The translations under genes were made by a program, and so were the position numbers. DNA of 14,026 nt from Balneolaceae bacterium (GTDB lineage: Bacteria; Bacteroidota; Rhodothermia; Balneolales; Balneolaceae): the NCBI GenBank assembly GCA_007117235.1, contig SKGY01000109.1:1-14026 (forward strand). The letters are read 5' to 3'. Below are positions 5,786 through 14,026 of this stretch, piece by piece. How positions within the stretch are numbered: the stretch's first letter is position 1; the number at the start of each line of letters is the position of its first letter. Below the pieces are notes generated by a model. That model ran no database searches. It had not been told where the DNA came from and worked only from the letters and a program-made list of their open reading frames with translations.

Positions 5786-6454
5786 CTAAATTTGAGCGAG
5801 CCATCTTTCAGGTTGGTCTAGAGAGGCGAGAATAAGATCCGGTTGGTACTTTTTAAGGTGGTCTTTGTCAAATCCACCGGTAGTGACTGCAATGGAACGT
5901 GCTCCGTAATATTTTGCACATCTTATATCGTTCGGAGTATCTCCGATTACAACATATTGTTGCGGTTCAGGAGATTTAGCATACACTTTCTGATAAGAAT
6001 TGTGAGCTGCACCGGGCAGATATTTTCGATCGGTGTGATTACAGCCGAATCCTCCAAAATTAAACAGACCCTCCATGCCTGCTGTTTCTACTTTCAGATA
6101 AGCTATTTCTTCGAAATTACCTGTGCATAATCCCACTTCAAAGCCATTTTGTTTGGCATATCTGGCAGCTTTTAAAGCTTCTGTTATAGGATTTACATGA
6201 ACGTTTGAAAATTGGGTTCTCATTAATTTGATGTAAGACTTTTTGATTGAATCGAAGTCAGACTCCTTAAGCCCACCTGATTTAATCAGCTCAAAAAAGA
6301 TGTCTTTATCAGTGCGTCCTGCAAACGATGTTGATTTTACAGATTTAAAATCGAGACTATATTCATCGAACAGCGATCTGATTAATCCACTGAGAAAGTC
6401 ACGTTTTACGTGCAATAGAGTGCCGTCAATATCAAATAAAAGAATTGGTTTCAT
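5786..6454 (-). CDS. HAD-family phosphatase (phosphoglycolate phosphatase-like)
   Basis: This 222-residue soluble protein belongs to the haloacid dehalogenase superfamily. Motif I is LFDIDGTLL at 6-14, with D8 as the nucleophile and D10 as the acid/base. A small helical cap covers about residues 17-85, which places it with the C1-capped, Gph/beta-phosphoglucomutase-like group. Motif II is the Thr of LCTGNFE at 109-115, motif III is probably R143/K144 in TDRKYLPG, and motif IV is VIGDTPNDI at 169-177 with Mg ligands D172 and D176. All catalytic residues are present. Family is secure, substrate is not: phosphoglycolate is one option among several small phosphate esters. The gene is convergent with the barrel gene and divergent from eno across 74 bp. 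Confidence 0.87.
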   Translation of the reverse strand: MKPILLFDIDGTLLHVKRDFLSGLIRSLFDEYSLDFKSVKSTSFAGRTDKDIFFELIKSGGLKESDFDSIKKSYIKLMRTQFSNVHVNPITEALKAARYAKQNGFEVGLCTGNFEEIAYLKVETAGMEGLFNFGGFGCNHTDRKYLPGAAHNSYQKVYAKSPEPQQYVVIGDTPNDIRCAKYYGARSIAVTTGGFDKDHLKKYQPDLILASLDQPERWLAQI

Positions 6455-6513
6455 TTGTTTTACTTTATGAAAAGAGGATTAAACAGTACCTTAACAGGAT
6501 ATTTATAAATTAA

Positions 6514-7815
<1,302 letters not shown>

Positions 7816-7838
7816 ACCGAATAAGAACAAGAATGAAC

Positions 7839-7870
7839 AAGGGGTGGGCGAATAGCTTACCCCTTTTTTT
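7839..7870 (+). terminator. Intrinsic terminator of eno
   Basis: AAGGGGT at 7839-7845 pairs with ACCCCTT at 7859-7865. The stem continues inward through two G-T pairs and two G-C pairs to 11 bp around a 5-nt loop (7850-7854). It is followed by T residues to 7870. This is a textbook rho-independent terminator, 24 bp after the eno stop codon. Confidence 0.92.
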
Positions 7871-7912
7871 GTTTATGGTATCGCCGCTTAGGTGAAAAAT
7901 AATTTGAACTCT

Positions 7913-7920
7913 TACATTTG
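7913..7920 (+). promoter_or_regulatory. Candidate Bacteroidota-type -7 element for the permease-trehalase operon
   Basis: TACATTTG matches the Bacteroidota -7 consensus TAnnTTTG exactly. It lies between the eno terminator and the permease gene, 59 bp before the ATG. The partner -33 TTG is not clear: a TTA at 7888-7890 has about the right spacing (22 bp), while the TTG at 7904-7906 is too close. Confidence 0.45.
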
Positions 7921-7979
7921 AAAACTACTTTTCAGTCGTTTAAACTGAGATTTTATATCTGCTAACCTGAACTGAACGA

Positions 7980-9236
7980 ATGAAAAACTGGAGAATTAAA
8001 CTCTCATTGATCTGTAACTATATCATCTTTGCTATTCTCTTGAATAGCGTGGGTGTGGTAGTGCTACAGGTAATCAACGACTTTGGAGTAAACCCTGAAT
8101 CAGCCAGTGTTTTAGAGGCCTATAAAGATCTCTCTATAGCCATTGCGTCATTTCTTCTGGCTTCGTGGATTCCTCGTTTTGGTTACAAAAAAGCGATGAT
8201 GACCGGTCTTGTTGTGGTTATTATCGGAAGTATCATGATGCCTCTGATTGGTGGCTTTGCTATGTCTCAACTTCTTTTTGCGATGGTTGGGGTGAGCTTT
8301 GCCCTTATCAAAATTTCAGTCTATTCAACAGTGAGTTTGGTTACAGAAGATGCCAGTGATCATGCAAGTTTCATGAGTATACTGGAGGGATTTTTTATGG
8401 TTGGCGTGCTCGGAGGTTTCTGGCTGTTCGGCTTTTTTATTGATGTGGCCAACAATCATGATACAATCACATGGCTAGATACATATTGGGTATTAGCTGC
8501 AATCGGCGGACTTGCCCTGGCTCTTTTGATCTCCACCGAGCTGGATGAGAGTTCAATAAAAACTGAAACTGAGAGTCCGGTTCAGGATTTTTACGATATG
8601 CTTGGACTGATCAAATACGTTGTGGTCATCTTTTTCATCATAGGTGCATTTTTGTACGTTTATATAGAGCAGGCTTTAAATACCTGGCTGCCAACGTTTA
8701 ATTTTCAGGTACTCCAACTGCCTGATGCAATCAGTGTGCAAATTACGAGCATATACGCCGGGGCTCTGGCCGCAGGTAGGCTTTTAGGCGGATATGTGAT
8801 GAAGAGAGTTCATTGGTTTTATGTACTTCAGTCCTGCATACTGATGGCGATGGTTCTTGTATTACTGGTGTTGCCACTCACTATTGGTATTGAGCCGGGG
8901 TCTGTAACAGGATGGGGATCTGTTCCACTTGCAGCATATGTGTTGCCGGCGATAGGTCTCTTTTTAGCGCCCATCTACCCAACATTAAGCTCATCTATAC
9001 TAAGTGCGTTACCAAAAAACCGACAGAGTGGGATGACCGGACTCATCGTTATTTTTTCAGCTCTTGGTGGAACAACGGGTTCAATTGTTACCGGATTTTT
9101 ATTTGGGCGTCTGGATGGACAAACTGCATTTTATTTTACCCTCGTGCCATTAATCCTGCTGTTCCTGATTCTGATTCCCTACAGAAGAAAACGTGCTCAA
9201 TTTGATTTAAACAGCAGCAGCGATGGAGAAAAATAG
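7980..9236 (+). CDS. MFS permease, probable sugar (trehalose) importer
   Basis: This 418-residue integral inner-membrane protein has the major facilitator layout: about 12 hydrophobic segments in two halves of six, with a hydrophilic central loop at about 186-208. The loop after the second segment reads PRFGYKKAMMTG at 65-76, an MFS motif-A-like region, and the segment EQALNTWLPTFN at 230-241 resembles sugar-permease members such as the fucose/glucose-galactose group. The cytoplasmic tail is basic. Its coding region overlaps the downstream trehalase gene by 14 nt, the strongest clue to its substrate. As the trehalase lacks a signal peptide, import of intact trehalose by this permease is the simplest model (inference). 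The ATG at 7980 lacks a Shine-Dalgarno. Other disaccharides or glucose cannot be excluded. Confidence 0.85.
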   Translation: MKNWRIKLSLICNYIIFAILLNSVGVVVLQVINDFGVNPESASVLEAYKDLSIAIASFLLASWIPRFGYKKAMMTGLVVVIIGSIMMPLIGGFAMSQLLFAMVGVSFALIKISVYSTVSLVTEDASDHASFMSILEGFFMVGVLGGFWLFGFFIDVANNHDTITWLDTYWVLAAIGGLALALLISTELDESSIKTETESPVQDFYDMLGLIKYVVVIFFIIGAFLYVYIEQALNTWLPTFNFQVLQLPDAISVQITSIYAGALAAGRLLGGYVMKRVHWFYVLQSCILMAMVLVLLVLPLTIGIEPGSVTGWGSVPLAAYVLPAIGLFLAPIYPTLSSSILSALPKNRQSGMTGLIVIFSALGGTTGSIVTGFLFGRLDGQTAFYFTLVPLILLFLILIPYRRKRAQFDLNSSSDGEK

Positions 9237-10731
9237 AGTGCACGTAAGAGATTATATTCAGCTTTCAGGTGAACTTTTTGAAGCCGTTCAAAAGCAGCGG
9301 ATATACCCTGACTCAAAGCATTTTGTGGATATGGTCCCAAAAAGTGAGAGTTCAAACATCATTGAAACGTGGAAATCTGAAAAAGAGACTCCAGACTTCA
9401 ATCTGAAGAGCTTTATAGAGACTCATTTTTATCTACCTGAAAATGAGACTGAACACGCTGAAATAGTGTCGCAGAGCTCATGCAGAAAACATATTCAGAG
9501 TTTATGGCCACAACTTTTCAGGAAGTCAGACAGCAATACTAATTCTGGAAGCTCGCTTCTGCCACTCCCAAAACCATATGTAGTTCCCGGTGGACGGTTC
9601 CGGGAAATTTACTATTGGGACAGCTATTTTACCGCACAGGGCTTAATGGCAGATGGTCACCACGAGATGGTATTATCAATGACGGAGAATTTTCGTCATC
9701 TGATTGAAACGGTCGGGCACATTCCCAACGGCAACAGAGCTTATTATTTAAGCAGATCACAACCACCATTTTTTGCTCCGATGGTTGATCTTGTCATCTC
9801 TCACTATGGTGAGGAAAAGATTGCAGAATTTTTACCTGCAGTTGAAAAAGAGTATCAATTTTGGATGGATCGTACCGGTGAAGACAGCAGGCGGTCGCTG
9901 AGCATTTCAGACGATAAAGACAATAATTTTAGACTGAACAGATATTGGGATGATTATCCTGCACCACGGCAGGAGAGTTGGTTTGAGGATGTTGAGCTGG
10001 CCGAAAAAATAGATGAAACAGACCGAGAGCAATTTTATAGGGATATTAGGGCAGCGTGTGAATCGGGGTGGGACTTTTCCAGTCGGTGGTTTTCAGATCA
10101 AAAAAATCTATCAACAATTGAAACAACAAACATTCTTCCTGTTGATCTGAATGTCCTTCTATGGTTTATGGAGAAGAAGTGTTCAGAATGGAATAGAACA
10201 ATTGGTAATTCTGATCAGGCTGGATTATTTGACGAAGCTGCTAAAAAACAGAAATATGCCATCAATCAATTGATGTGGAGCAGTTCTAAAGGATTTTTCT
10301 TCGATTACAATTGTGCTAAAAAGAAGCAGACAAATGTTTGGTCGCTGGCAGCTGTTTATCCCCTCTACTTTGGGTTTGCTGATTTCGGGCAGGCGTCATC
10401 TGTTGCAAACATGCTAGAAGAAAAATTTCTGAAAGACGGGGGGCTTACTACTACAACAAATCATACCGGAGAGCAGTGGGACTACCCTAACGGCTGGGCG
10501 CCGCTTCAGTGGATGGCAATCAGGGGTCTAGAGAGATACGGCTTCTCAGAGTTGGCATCTACGGTCAAGTCACGGTGGTTAAAATTGAACAACCGGATTT
10601 TTCAAAATACCGGGAAAATGGTTGAGAAGTACAATGTAGCCGATCTTGCAAAAGAGGGCGGTGGTGGCGAATATCCGTTGCAGGATGGTTTTGGCTGGTC
10701 GAATGGTGTGTATAGCGCACTTGATGATTGA
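9223..10731 (+). CDS. treF: Trehalase, glycoside hydrolase family 37 (cytoplasmic type)
   Basis: Trehalase hydrolyses alpha,alpha-trehalose to two glucose molecules by inversion. The 502-residue protein carries both GH37 signatures: PGGRFREIYYWDSY at 122-135 and QWDYPNGWAP at 418-427. The catalytic acid fits D284 in SGWDFSSRW, and the catalytic base fits E483 in the Gly-rich GGGGEYPLQDGFGW (479-492), by analogy with the E. coli enzymes. No signal peptide or membrane segment is present, so it is probably cytoplasmic like TreF rather than periplasmic like TreA; the symbol is given on that basis. The ATG at 9223 lies inside the end of the permease gene (14-nt overlap), implying coupled expression. 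There is no trehalose synthesis gene nearby. Confidence 0.95.
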   Translation: MEKNRVHVRDYIQLSGELFEAVQKQRIYPDSKHFVDMVPKSESSNIIETWKSEKETPDFNLKSFIETHFYLPENETEHAEIVSQSSCRKHIQSLWPQLFRKSDSNTNSGSSLLPLPKPYVVPGGRFREIYYWDSYFTAQGLMADGHHEMVLSMTENFRHLIETVGHIPNGNRAYYLSRSQPPFFAPMVDLVISHYGEEKIAEFLPAVEKEYQFWMDRTGEDSRRSLSISDDKDNNFRLNRYWDDYPAPRQESWFEDVELAEKIDETDREQFYRDIRAACESGWDFSSRWFSDQKNLSTIETTNILPVDLNVLLWFMEKKCSEWNRTIGNSDQAGLFDEAAKKQKYAINQLMWSSSKGFFFDYNCAKKKQTNVWSLAAVYPLYFGFADFGQASSVANMLEEKFLKDGGLTTTTNHTGEQWDYPNGWAPLQWMAIRGLERYGFSELASTVKSRWLKLNNRIFQNTGKMVEKYNVADLAKEGGGGEYPLQDGFGWSNGVYSALDD

Positions 10732-10751
10732 GAGAATTTACTCATCAATCA
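10725..10751 (+). other. Hairpin over the trehalase stop codon
   Basis: TGATTGAGAG (10725-10734) pairs with CTC-A-TCAATCA (10741-10751), a 10-bp stem with one bulged A and a 6-nt loop. It spans the trehalase stop codon. No T-run follows, so it is not a typical terminator; it may protect the 3' end or attenuate read-through into recF. Confidence 0.35.
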
Positions 10752-10815
10752 ATTCGATAATCACGCTCCATCAGCTTACCTTAACTGTCAGACAAACAAA
10801 ACTTTATTTCAGCGA

Positions 10816-11946
10816 ATGCGCATCAACCGGCTAAAGCTTACAAATTTCAGAAATCATGAGGCCACGGAAATCATACCGGCGCCATTTCTGAATTTGATAA
10901 CGGGCTCAAATGGTGCGGGTAAAACCAACATTGTTGATGCTATTCATTATCTATGCATGAGTCGCAGTTTTGTGGCGAGTAGTGATCAGTATGTGGCTCA
11001 TCACGAGCATAAATACTTTATGATTGATGGTGATTTTGAAGGTGAAATCAGATCATCATTTAAAGTAAGCTGCAGCTATTCTCGCGGTGATGGTAAAAAA
11101 ATCTTCGTTAACGACAGTCCGTTGGAACGCCTCTCAGATTTGATAGGAATGGTGCCGGTGGTGGTGTTGAGCCCGGAGGATCTGAAACTCACAAGTGACG
11201 GCCCTGCCGAACGCCGGTCGTTTCTGGATGGGCTGATTAGTCAGATTTCGCCTAAATATCTACGTGATTTGATCGCTTACAGAAAAATTAGGCGACAGAG
11301 AAATAAGCTGCTTCAAGAGTATAGGGGTCCACTTTCTGAATTGGCAACCTATCTGGAGCCATGGAATAATCAGCTTGTAGAAAAAGGTTCTTCAATCATT
11401 ATGAAGAGATCTGACGTGCTGAATCGATTTAAACGATATTTGGCAGTTCAGTACAGGACAATATCTGAATTCAATTTAGAGCCTAAATTAGAGTATCAGA
11501 CAATTACAGATAGTGTTGAATCGGTTGAGCAGGTTAAAGAGCTATATAGAAAACTGCTCGAAGAAAATTTTGAAAAAGAGGCAGAGCGTGAGCAAACGCT
11601 TATTGGTCCGCACAGAGATGAAATTGTATTTTATCTGGGTGACATGGAACTAAGAAATTTTGGGTCGCAGGGGCAGCATCGTCTTTATTCTATGGCATTA
11701 AAAATGGCACAGCTGTTTTACTACTCTGATGAACTTGATGATCTGCCAATTATGATTCTTGATGATGTATTTGGAAATTTAGATCAGCAGAAGACAGACA
11801 TTATCACAGAAACTCTTACGTTACATAAGGGTCAGATATTTATCACATCTGCTAATGATCGTCCATTTAACGCAGATCAATTTTCTGAGGATAATGGCAA
11901 CAAATGGTTTCAAGTTCAGGACGGAAATGTAAAAGAGAAGAGTTGA
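10816..11946 (+). CDS. recF: DNA replication and repair protein RecF
   Basis: RecF is an SMC/ABC-type ATPase that helps load RecA at gapped DNA through the RecFOR pathway. The 376-residue protein is full length. It shows FRNHE at 11-15, Walker A GSNGAGKT at 30-37, LSPEDLKLTSDGPAERRSFLD at 118-138 (the conserved region before the arm domain), GPHRDE at 264-269, the ABC signature FGSQGQHRL at 282-290, Walker B PIMILDDVF at 311-319 and the D-loop NLD at 321-323. The ATG at 10816 puts the first strand and Walker A in place; no Shine-Dalgarno. It follows trehalase after 84 bp and is 1 bp upstream of the DUF721 gene. dnaN, its usual neighbour, is not here. Confidence 0.97.
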   Translation: MRINRLKLTNFRNHEATEIIPAPFLNLITGSNGAGKTNIVDAIHYLCMSRSFVASSDQYVAHHEHKYFMIDGDFEGEIRSSFKVSCSYSRGDGKKIFVNDSPLERLSDLIGMVPVVVLSPEDLKLTSDGPAERRSFLDGLISQISPKYLRDLIAYRKIRRQRNKLLQEYRGPLSELATYLEPWNNQLVEKGSSIIMKRSDVLNRFKRYLAVQYRTISEFNLEPKLEYQTITDSVESVEQVKELYRKLLEENFEKEAEREQTLIGPHRDEIVFYLGDMELRNFGSQGQHRLYSMALKMAQLFYYSDELDDLPIMILDDVFGNLDQQKTDIITETLTLHKGQIFITSANDRPFNADQFSEDNGNKWFQVQDGNVKEKS

Positions 11947-11947
11947 A

Positions 11948-12244
11948 ATGGCATTTAATCGAAAACCACAATCTTTAAATCAGCTGCTAAAGCAGTACAT
12001 CAAAAAGATGCCTCATCAGACAGAACTGAAACGAGGCATGGTCTTACATTTATGGCCTTCGGTGGTCGGAGAGAGAATAAAATCGGTTACAAAAGACTTG
12101 AAGTTTGAGGGAAATCGACTGATCGTTTATGTTGATAATGAAGCTTGGCGACATGAAATTCACTCAAATCGTTTTTCGATAATAAAACAGCTGAATGAGA
12201 AAGTGGGCTCAAAAGTAGTAAAAGAGATAATCGTTCGTGCATAA
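11948..12244 (+). CDS. DUF721 / DciA-like protein (candidate replicative helicase operator)
   Basis: The 98-residue protein fits the DUF721 (DciA-type) family: a helical start, then LHLWPSVVGERI at 33-44 (the WP-VVG core), a strand pair with LIVYVDNEAWRHEI at 58-71 (family pattern LxVxVxNxAWxxEL), and a helix with INxxxG-like ending IIKQLNEKVG at 78-87. DciA proteins interact with the replicative helicase DnaB and stand in for DnaC/DnaI loaders in many bacteria. Here the protein is the minimal domain, without extra extensions. The ATG is 1 bp after the recF stop, so recF and this gene are almost certainly one transcript. Family match is confident; helicase loading in this organism is inference. 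Confidence 0.88.
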   Translation: MAFNRKPQSLNQLLKQYIKKMPHQTELKRGMVLHLWPSVVGERIKSVTKDLKFEGNRLIVYVDNEAWRHEIHSNRFSIIKQLNEKVGSKVVKEIIVRA

Positions 12245-12271
12245 ATCCCTTAACCATATTACATTGCTGGT

Positions 12272-13279
12272 ATGAACTTGATTTCTTTTATATCAGACAG
12301 AATAAGAAACTTCTTTACCCGGGGTGAGGCCGGTAAGCCAAATGAGACTGATGGATCTGAATTTGTCGGGCGGGAGAAAATTATCGTTTTCATTGCATCA
12401 ATATTTCTGGCACTCTGTTTGTGGTTTATCATAAATTTGAGTCGTGATTTTAATGTAACAATTAACGTACCTATTCAGGTGGTGAATATACCTGAAGATG
12501 TTGCCCTCAGCACAGAGCTACCTGACTATGTATCGGTAAATTTGAGTGGAGAAGGCTGGCAGTTAATTCCGCTTTACGGCAACCCACCACGGGTAAGTTT
12601 GAGTGCTGACTCCCGCCAAATTAACCTGTTTGAACAGATGAGAAATCAGGTTAGTGCTTTTTCTGATCTGAATGTAATTCAGGTTGACCCTATTATTATT
12701 GAGATAGAAACTGAGGAGAGAATAACGAAAAGAGTCCCTGTTCAGCCACGTGTTTCATTAAATATAAGTTCGCAATTTGGCCTTGTTGATCGACCGGCTT
12801 TGACCCCTGACAGCATAACAATTAGTGGGGCAAGGTCTAAATTGGCAGACATAGACGAGTGGCTAACGGTAGAAGTAGAAATGAATGATGTGAATCGCAG
12901 CATTGAGCGATTAATTGGATTAAATCCCGCAACGGGAGGAATCAGACTGGAAGCAACCAGCGTACTTTATGAAGCGAATATTTCAGAATTCACCGAATCT
13001 GAAGTAAGAATTCCAATCCGAACCCGTAACATGCCATCCGGAAAAGCGGTGACGTTTAATCCTTCATCTATAATTGTGAGATATGATGTGCCAATTAACA
13101 GATATTCTGAGGTTCAGGGGAGCAGACCGTTTCAGGCCTATGTGAATTATGATGATATAGAGGCAGATAATACCGGTTTTATCACCCCTATTATTGAACA
13201 AACAATGACAGATATCAATATTAGATTGAGAAGTTATCACCCAACCTCAATCTCCTATTTCAATATCATAACTGACTAA
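12272..13279 (+). CDS. YbbR-domain membrane-anchored protein
   Basis: The 335-residue protein has a short cytoplasmic N-terminus, one membrane segment at about 36-56 (KIIVFIASIFLALCLWFII), and a large outward-facing part of beta-rich repeats. The first starts right after the membrane with VTINVPIQVVNIPEDVALS, the YbbR pattern, with YVSVNLSGEGWQL following; later ones include RVPVQPRV and ALTPDSITISGARSKLADI. The family includes CdaR of Firmicutes, which regulates the diadenylate cyclase CdaA. No cyclase gene lies beside it here. It is 27 bp after the DUF721 gene in the same direction, so it may share the recF transcript, and converges on ispH 11 bp downstream. The cellular role is unknown. 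Confidence 0.85.
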   Translation: MNLISFISDRIRNFFTRGEAGKPNETDGSEFVGREKIIVFIASIFLALCLWFIINLSRDFNVTINVPIQVVNIPEDVALSTELPDYVSVNLSGEGWQLIPLYGNPPRVSLSADSRQINLFEQMRNQVSAFSDLNVIQVDPIIIEIETEERITKRVPVQPRVSLNISSQFGLVDRPALTPDSITISGARSKLADIDEWLTVEVEMNDVNRSIERLIGLNPATGGIRLEATSVLYEANISEFTESEVRIPIRTRNMPSGKAVTFNPSSIIVRYDVPINRYSEVQGSRPFQAYVNYDDIEADNTGFITPIIEQTMTDINIRLRSYHPTSISYFNIITD

Positions 13280-13290
13280 ACTAATCTTAA

Positions 13291-14026
13291 TTACCCTTTA
13301 GCTATCAGGGTCTCTTCAAATGGTCTGAGAACTTCATTCACATCAGCTGAATCGGGATAAAACGAAAGAATTTTTAACAGCACTTCATCAACAAGAACAT
13401 CAGGGCACGACGCTCCCGATGTAAGTGCAATTCGCAATCCACTCTTATCAGTATGAAGCCAGTTTTGGGTTGTGAGCATCTCTTTTTTCCACTGATTGAA
13501 GTGTCGGATCTGATCCGGGTTTTCAAACTCACTCGCATCTCTTACATGATAAGTAGGGCAGTGATGTTCCAAAATCTCAACCAGGTGCATGGTATTTGAT
13601 GAGTTGTAACCGCCAACTACAATTGCTACGTCCGGGTTAGCATCAGCCAAAGCGTATGTTGCTGATTGATTCTCATTTGTGGCATAACATAGAGTATCGG
13701 TCGTATCGGCAAAATGATCGAGTACATTCTCCTCGCCAAAACGTTCTTTAGCTGCACTTTTCAGGATATTCATAACCTCTTGCGTTTCAGTAGCCAGCAT
13801 GGTGGTTTGATTGATAACACCAAAAAACTCGAGATGGGTTAACGGGTTAAAACCGGGTGTGCTTTTGTGGCCAAAATATTTATCAAAATCTGAAATTGGC
13901 CGTTTCTCAGTCATGATTTCAGCGAGAATCTGAGATTCATCAGGGTTTAGAACAACCACTATTTCTGAATGATCTGCGCTTTGCGAAAATGTGGCTCGAG
14001 TCTCCTCATGTTCATTCTTGCCGTGC
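13291..14026 (-). CDS. ispH: 4-hydroxy-3-methylbut-2-enyl diphosphate reductase, C-terminal part (cut by window end)
   Basis: IspH (LytB) is the last enzyme of the MEP isoprenoid pathway, a [4Fe-4S] reductase of HMBPP to IPP and DMAPP. The reading frame is open from the stop at 13291 to the window end, about 245 codons. A GTG at 13957-13959 could be mistaken for a start, but the frame upstream encodes HGKNEHEETRATFS, matching the family's conserved HxE region (E. coli HPE, residues 124-126); the catalytic Glu falls at about 14002-14004. Downstream are NQTTM (catalytic Thr region), DTLCYATNENQ with a cluster Cys at 13687-13689, YNSSNTMHL (SxN substrate site) and TSGASCPD. The first two cluster cysteines and the real start are off the window. 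Confidence 0.93.
   Translation of the reverse strand, partial: HGKNEHEETRATFSQSADHSEIVVVLNPDESQILAEIMTEKRPISDFDKYFGHKSTPGFNPLTHLEFFGVINQTTMLATETQEVMNILKSAAKERFGEENVLDHFADTTDTLCYATNENQSATYALADANPDVAIVVGGYNSSNTMHLVEILEHHCPTYHVRDASEFENPDQIRHFNQWKKEMLTTQNWLHTDKSGLRIALTSGASCPDVLVDEVLLKILSFYPDSADVNEVLRPFEETLIAKG

Noticed and set aside
8912..9205. 97-codon frame within the permease gene, +1 shifted
   Set aside because: The permease frame is complete with all its membrane segments here, so there is no frameshift; the other frame has no recognisable features.
13293..13311. ACCCT/AGGGT hairpin as a terminator between the YbbR gene and ispH
   Set aside because: Only a 5-bp stem, no T-run on either strand, and it lies within the ispH coding end.

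Overview
The window looks like the chromosomal replication-origin neighbourhood of a low-GC, Gram-negative bacterium, probably in the Bacteroidota/Rhodothermota/Balneolota group. Support for that placement is indirect. A signal-peptide-bearing outer-membrane barrel protein implies an outer membrane. Almost no gene has a Shine-Dalgarno sequence. One upstream region matches the Bacteroidota-type TAnnTTTG promoter element. recF is followed by a DUF721/DciA-type gene. No rRNA, tRNA, CRISPR array, phage gene or insertion sequence was seen.

Layout, left to right. (1) Positions 38-1546, minus strand: a deoxynucleoside kinase, folK and folB (folK and folB overlap). (2) Positions 1622-3067, minus strand: dnaA, starting at TTG behind the only full-consensus ribosome binding site in the window. 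(3) Positions 3068-3454: a 387-bp gene-free stretch with four good DnaA boxes in one orientation, an AT-rich core and inverted repeats. This is the likely oriC. (4) Positions 3455-4741, minus strand: prmC and a small unrecognised acidic-tailed protein. (5) Positions 4951-6454: an outer-membrane protein gene and a HAD phosphatase gene, convergent and 1 bp apart. (6) Positions 6529-7815: enolase, closed by a strong intrinsic terminator. (7) Positions 7980-10731: a two-gene sugar unit, an MFS permease overlapping a GH37 trehalase. (8) Positions 10816-13279: recF, a DUF721/DciA-like gene and a YbbR-domain membrane protein. (9) Position 13291 to the window end, minus strand: the C-terminal part of ispH, which runs off the edge.

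How the parts fit. DnaA and oriC start replication, the DciA-like protein is a candidate loader or operator of the replicative helicase, and RecF acts at damaged forks, so the replication functions lie within about 10 kb without dnaN or gyrB between them. FolB and FolK are consecutive steps of tetrahydrofolate synthesis. The deoxynucleoside kinase feeds dNTP salvage. The permease and trehalase probably import and split trehalose, giving glucose for glycolysis, where enolase acts. Genes left of oriC all run leftward. Right of it most run rightward, so transcription is largely co-directional with bidirectional replication from this site.

I found no convincing unknown multi-gene system. The best leads are the internal structure of the origin, the unrecognised protein beside prmC, and the long inverted repeat upstream of the outer-membrane protein gene.
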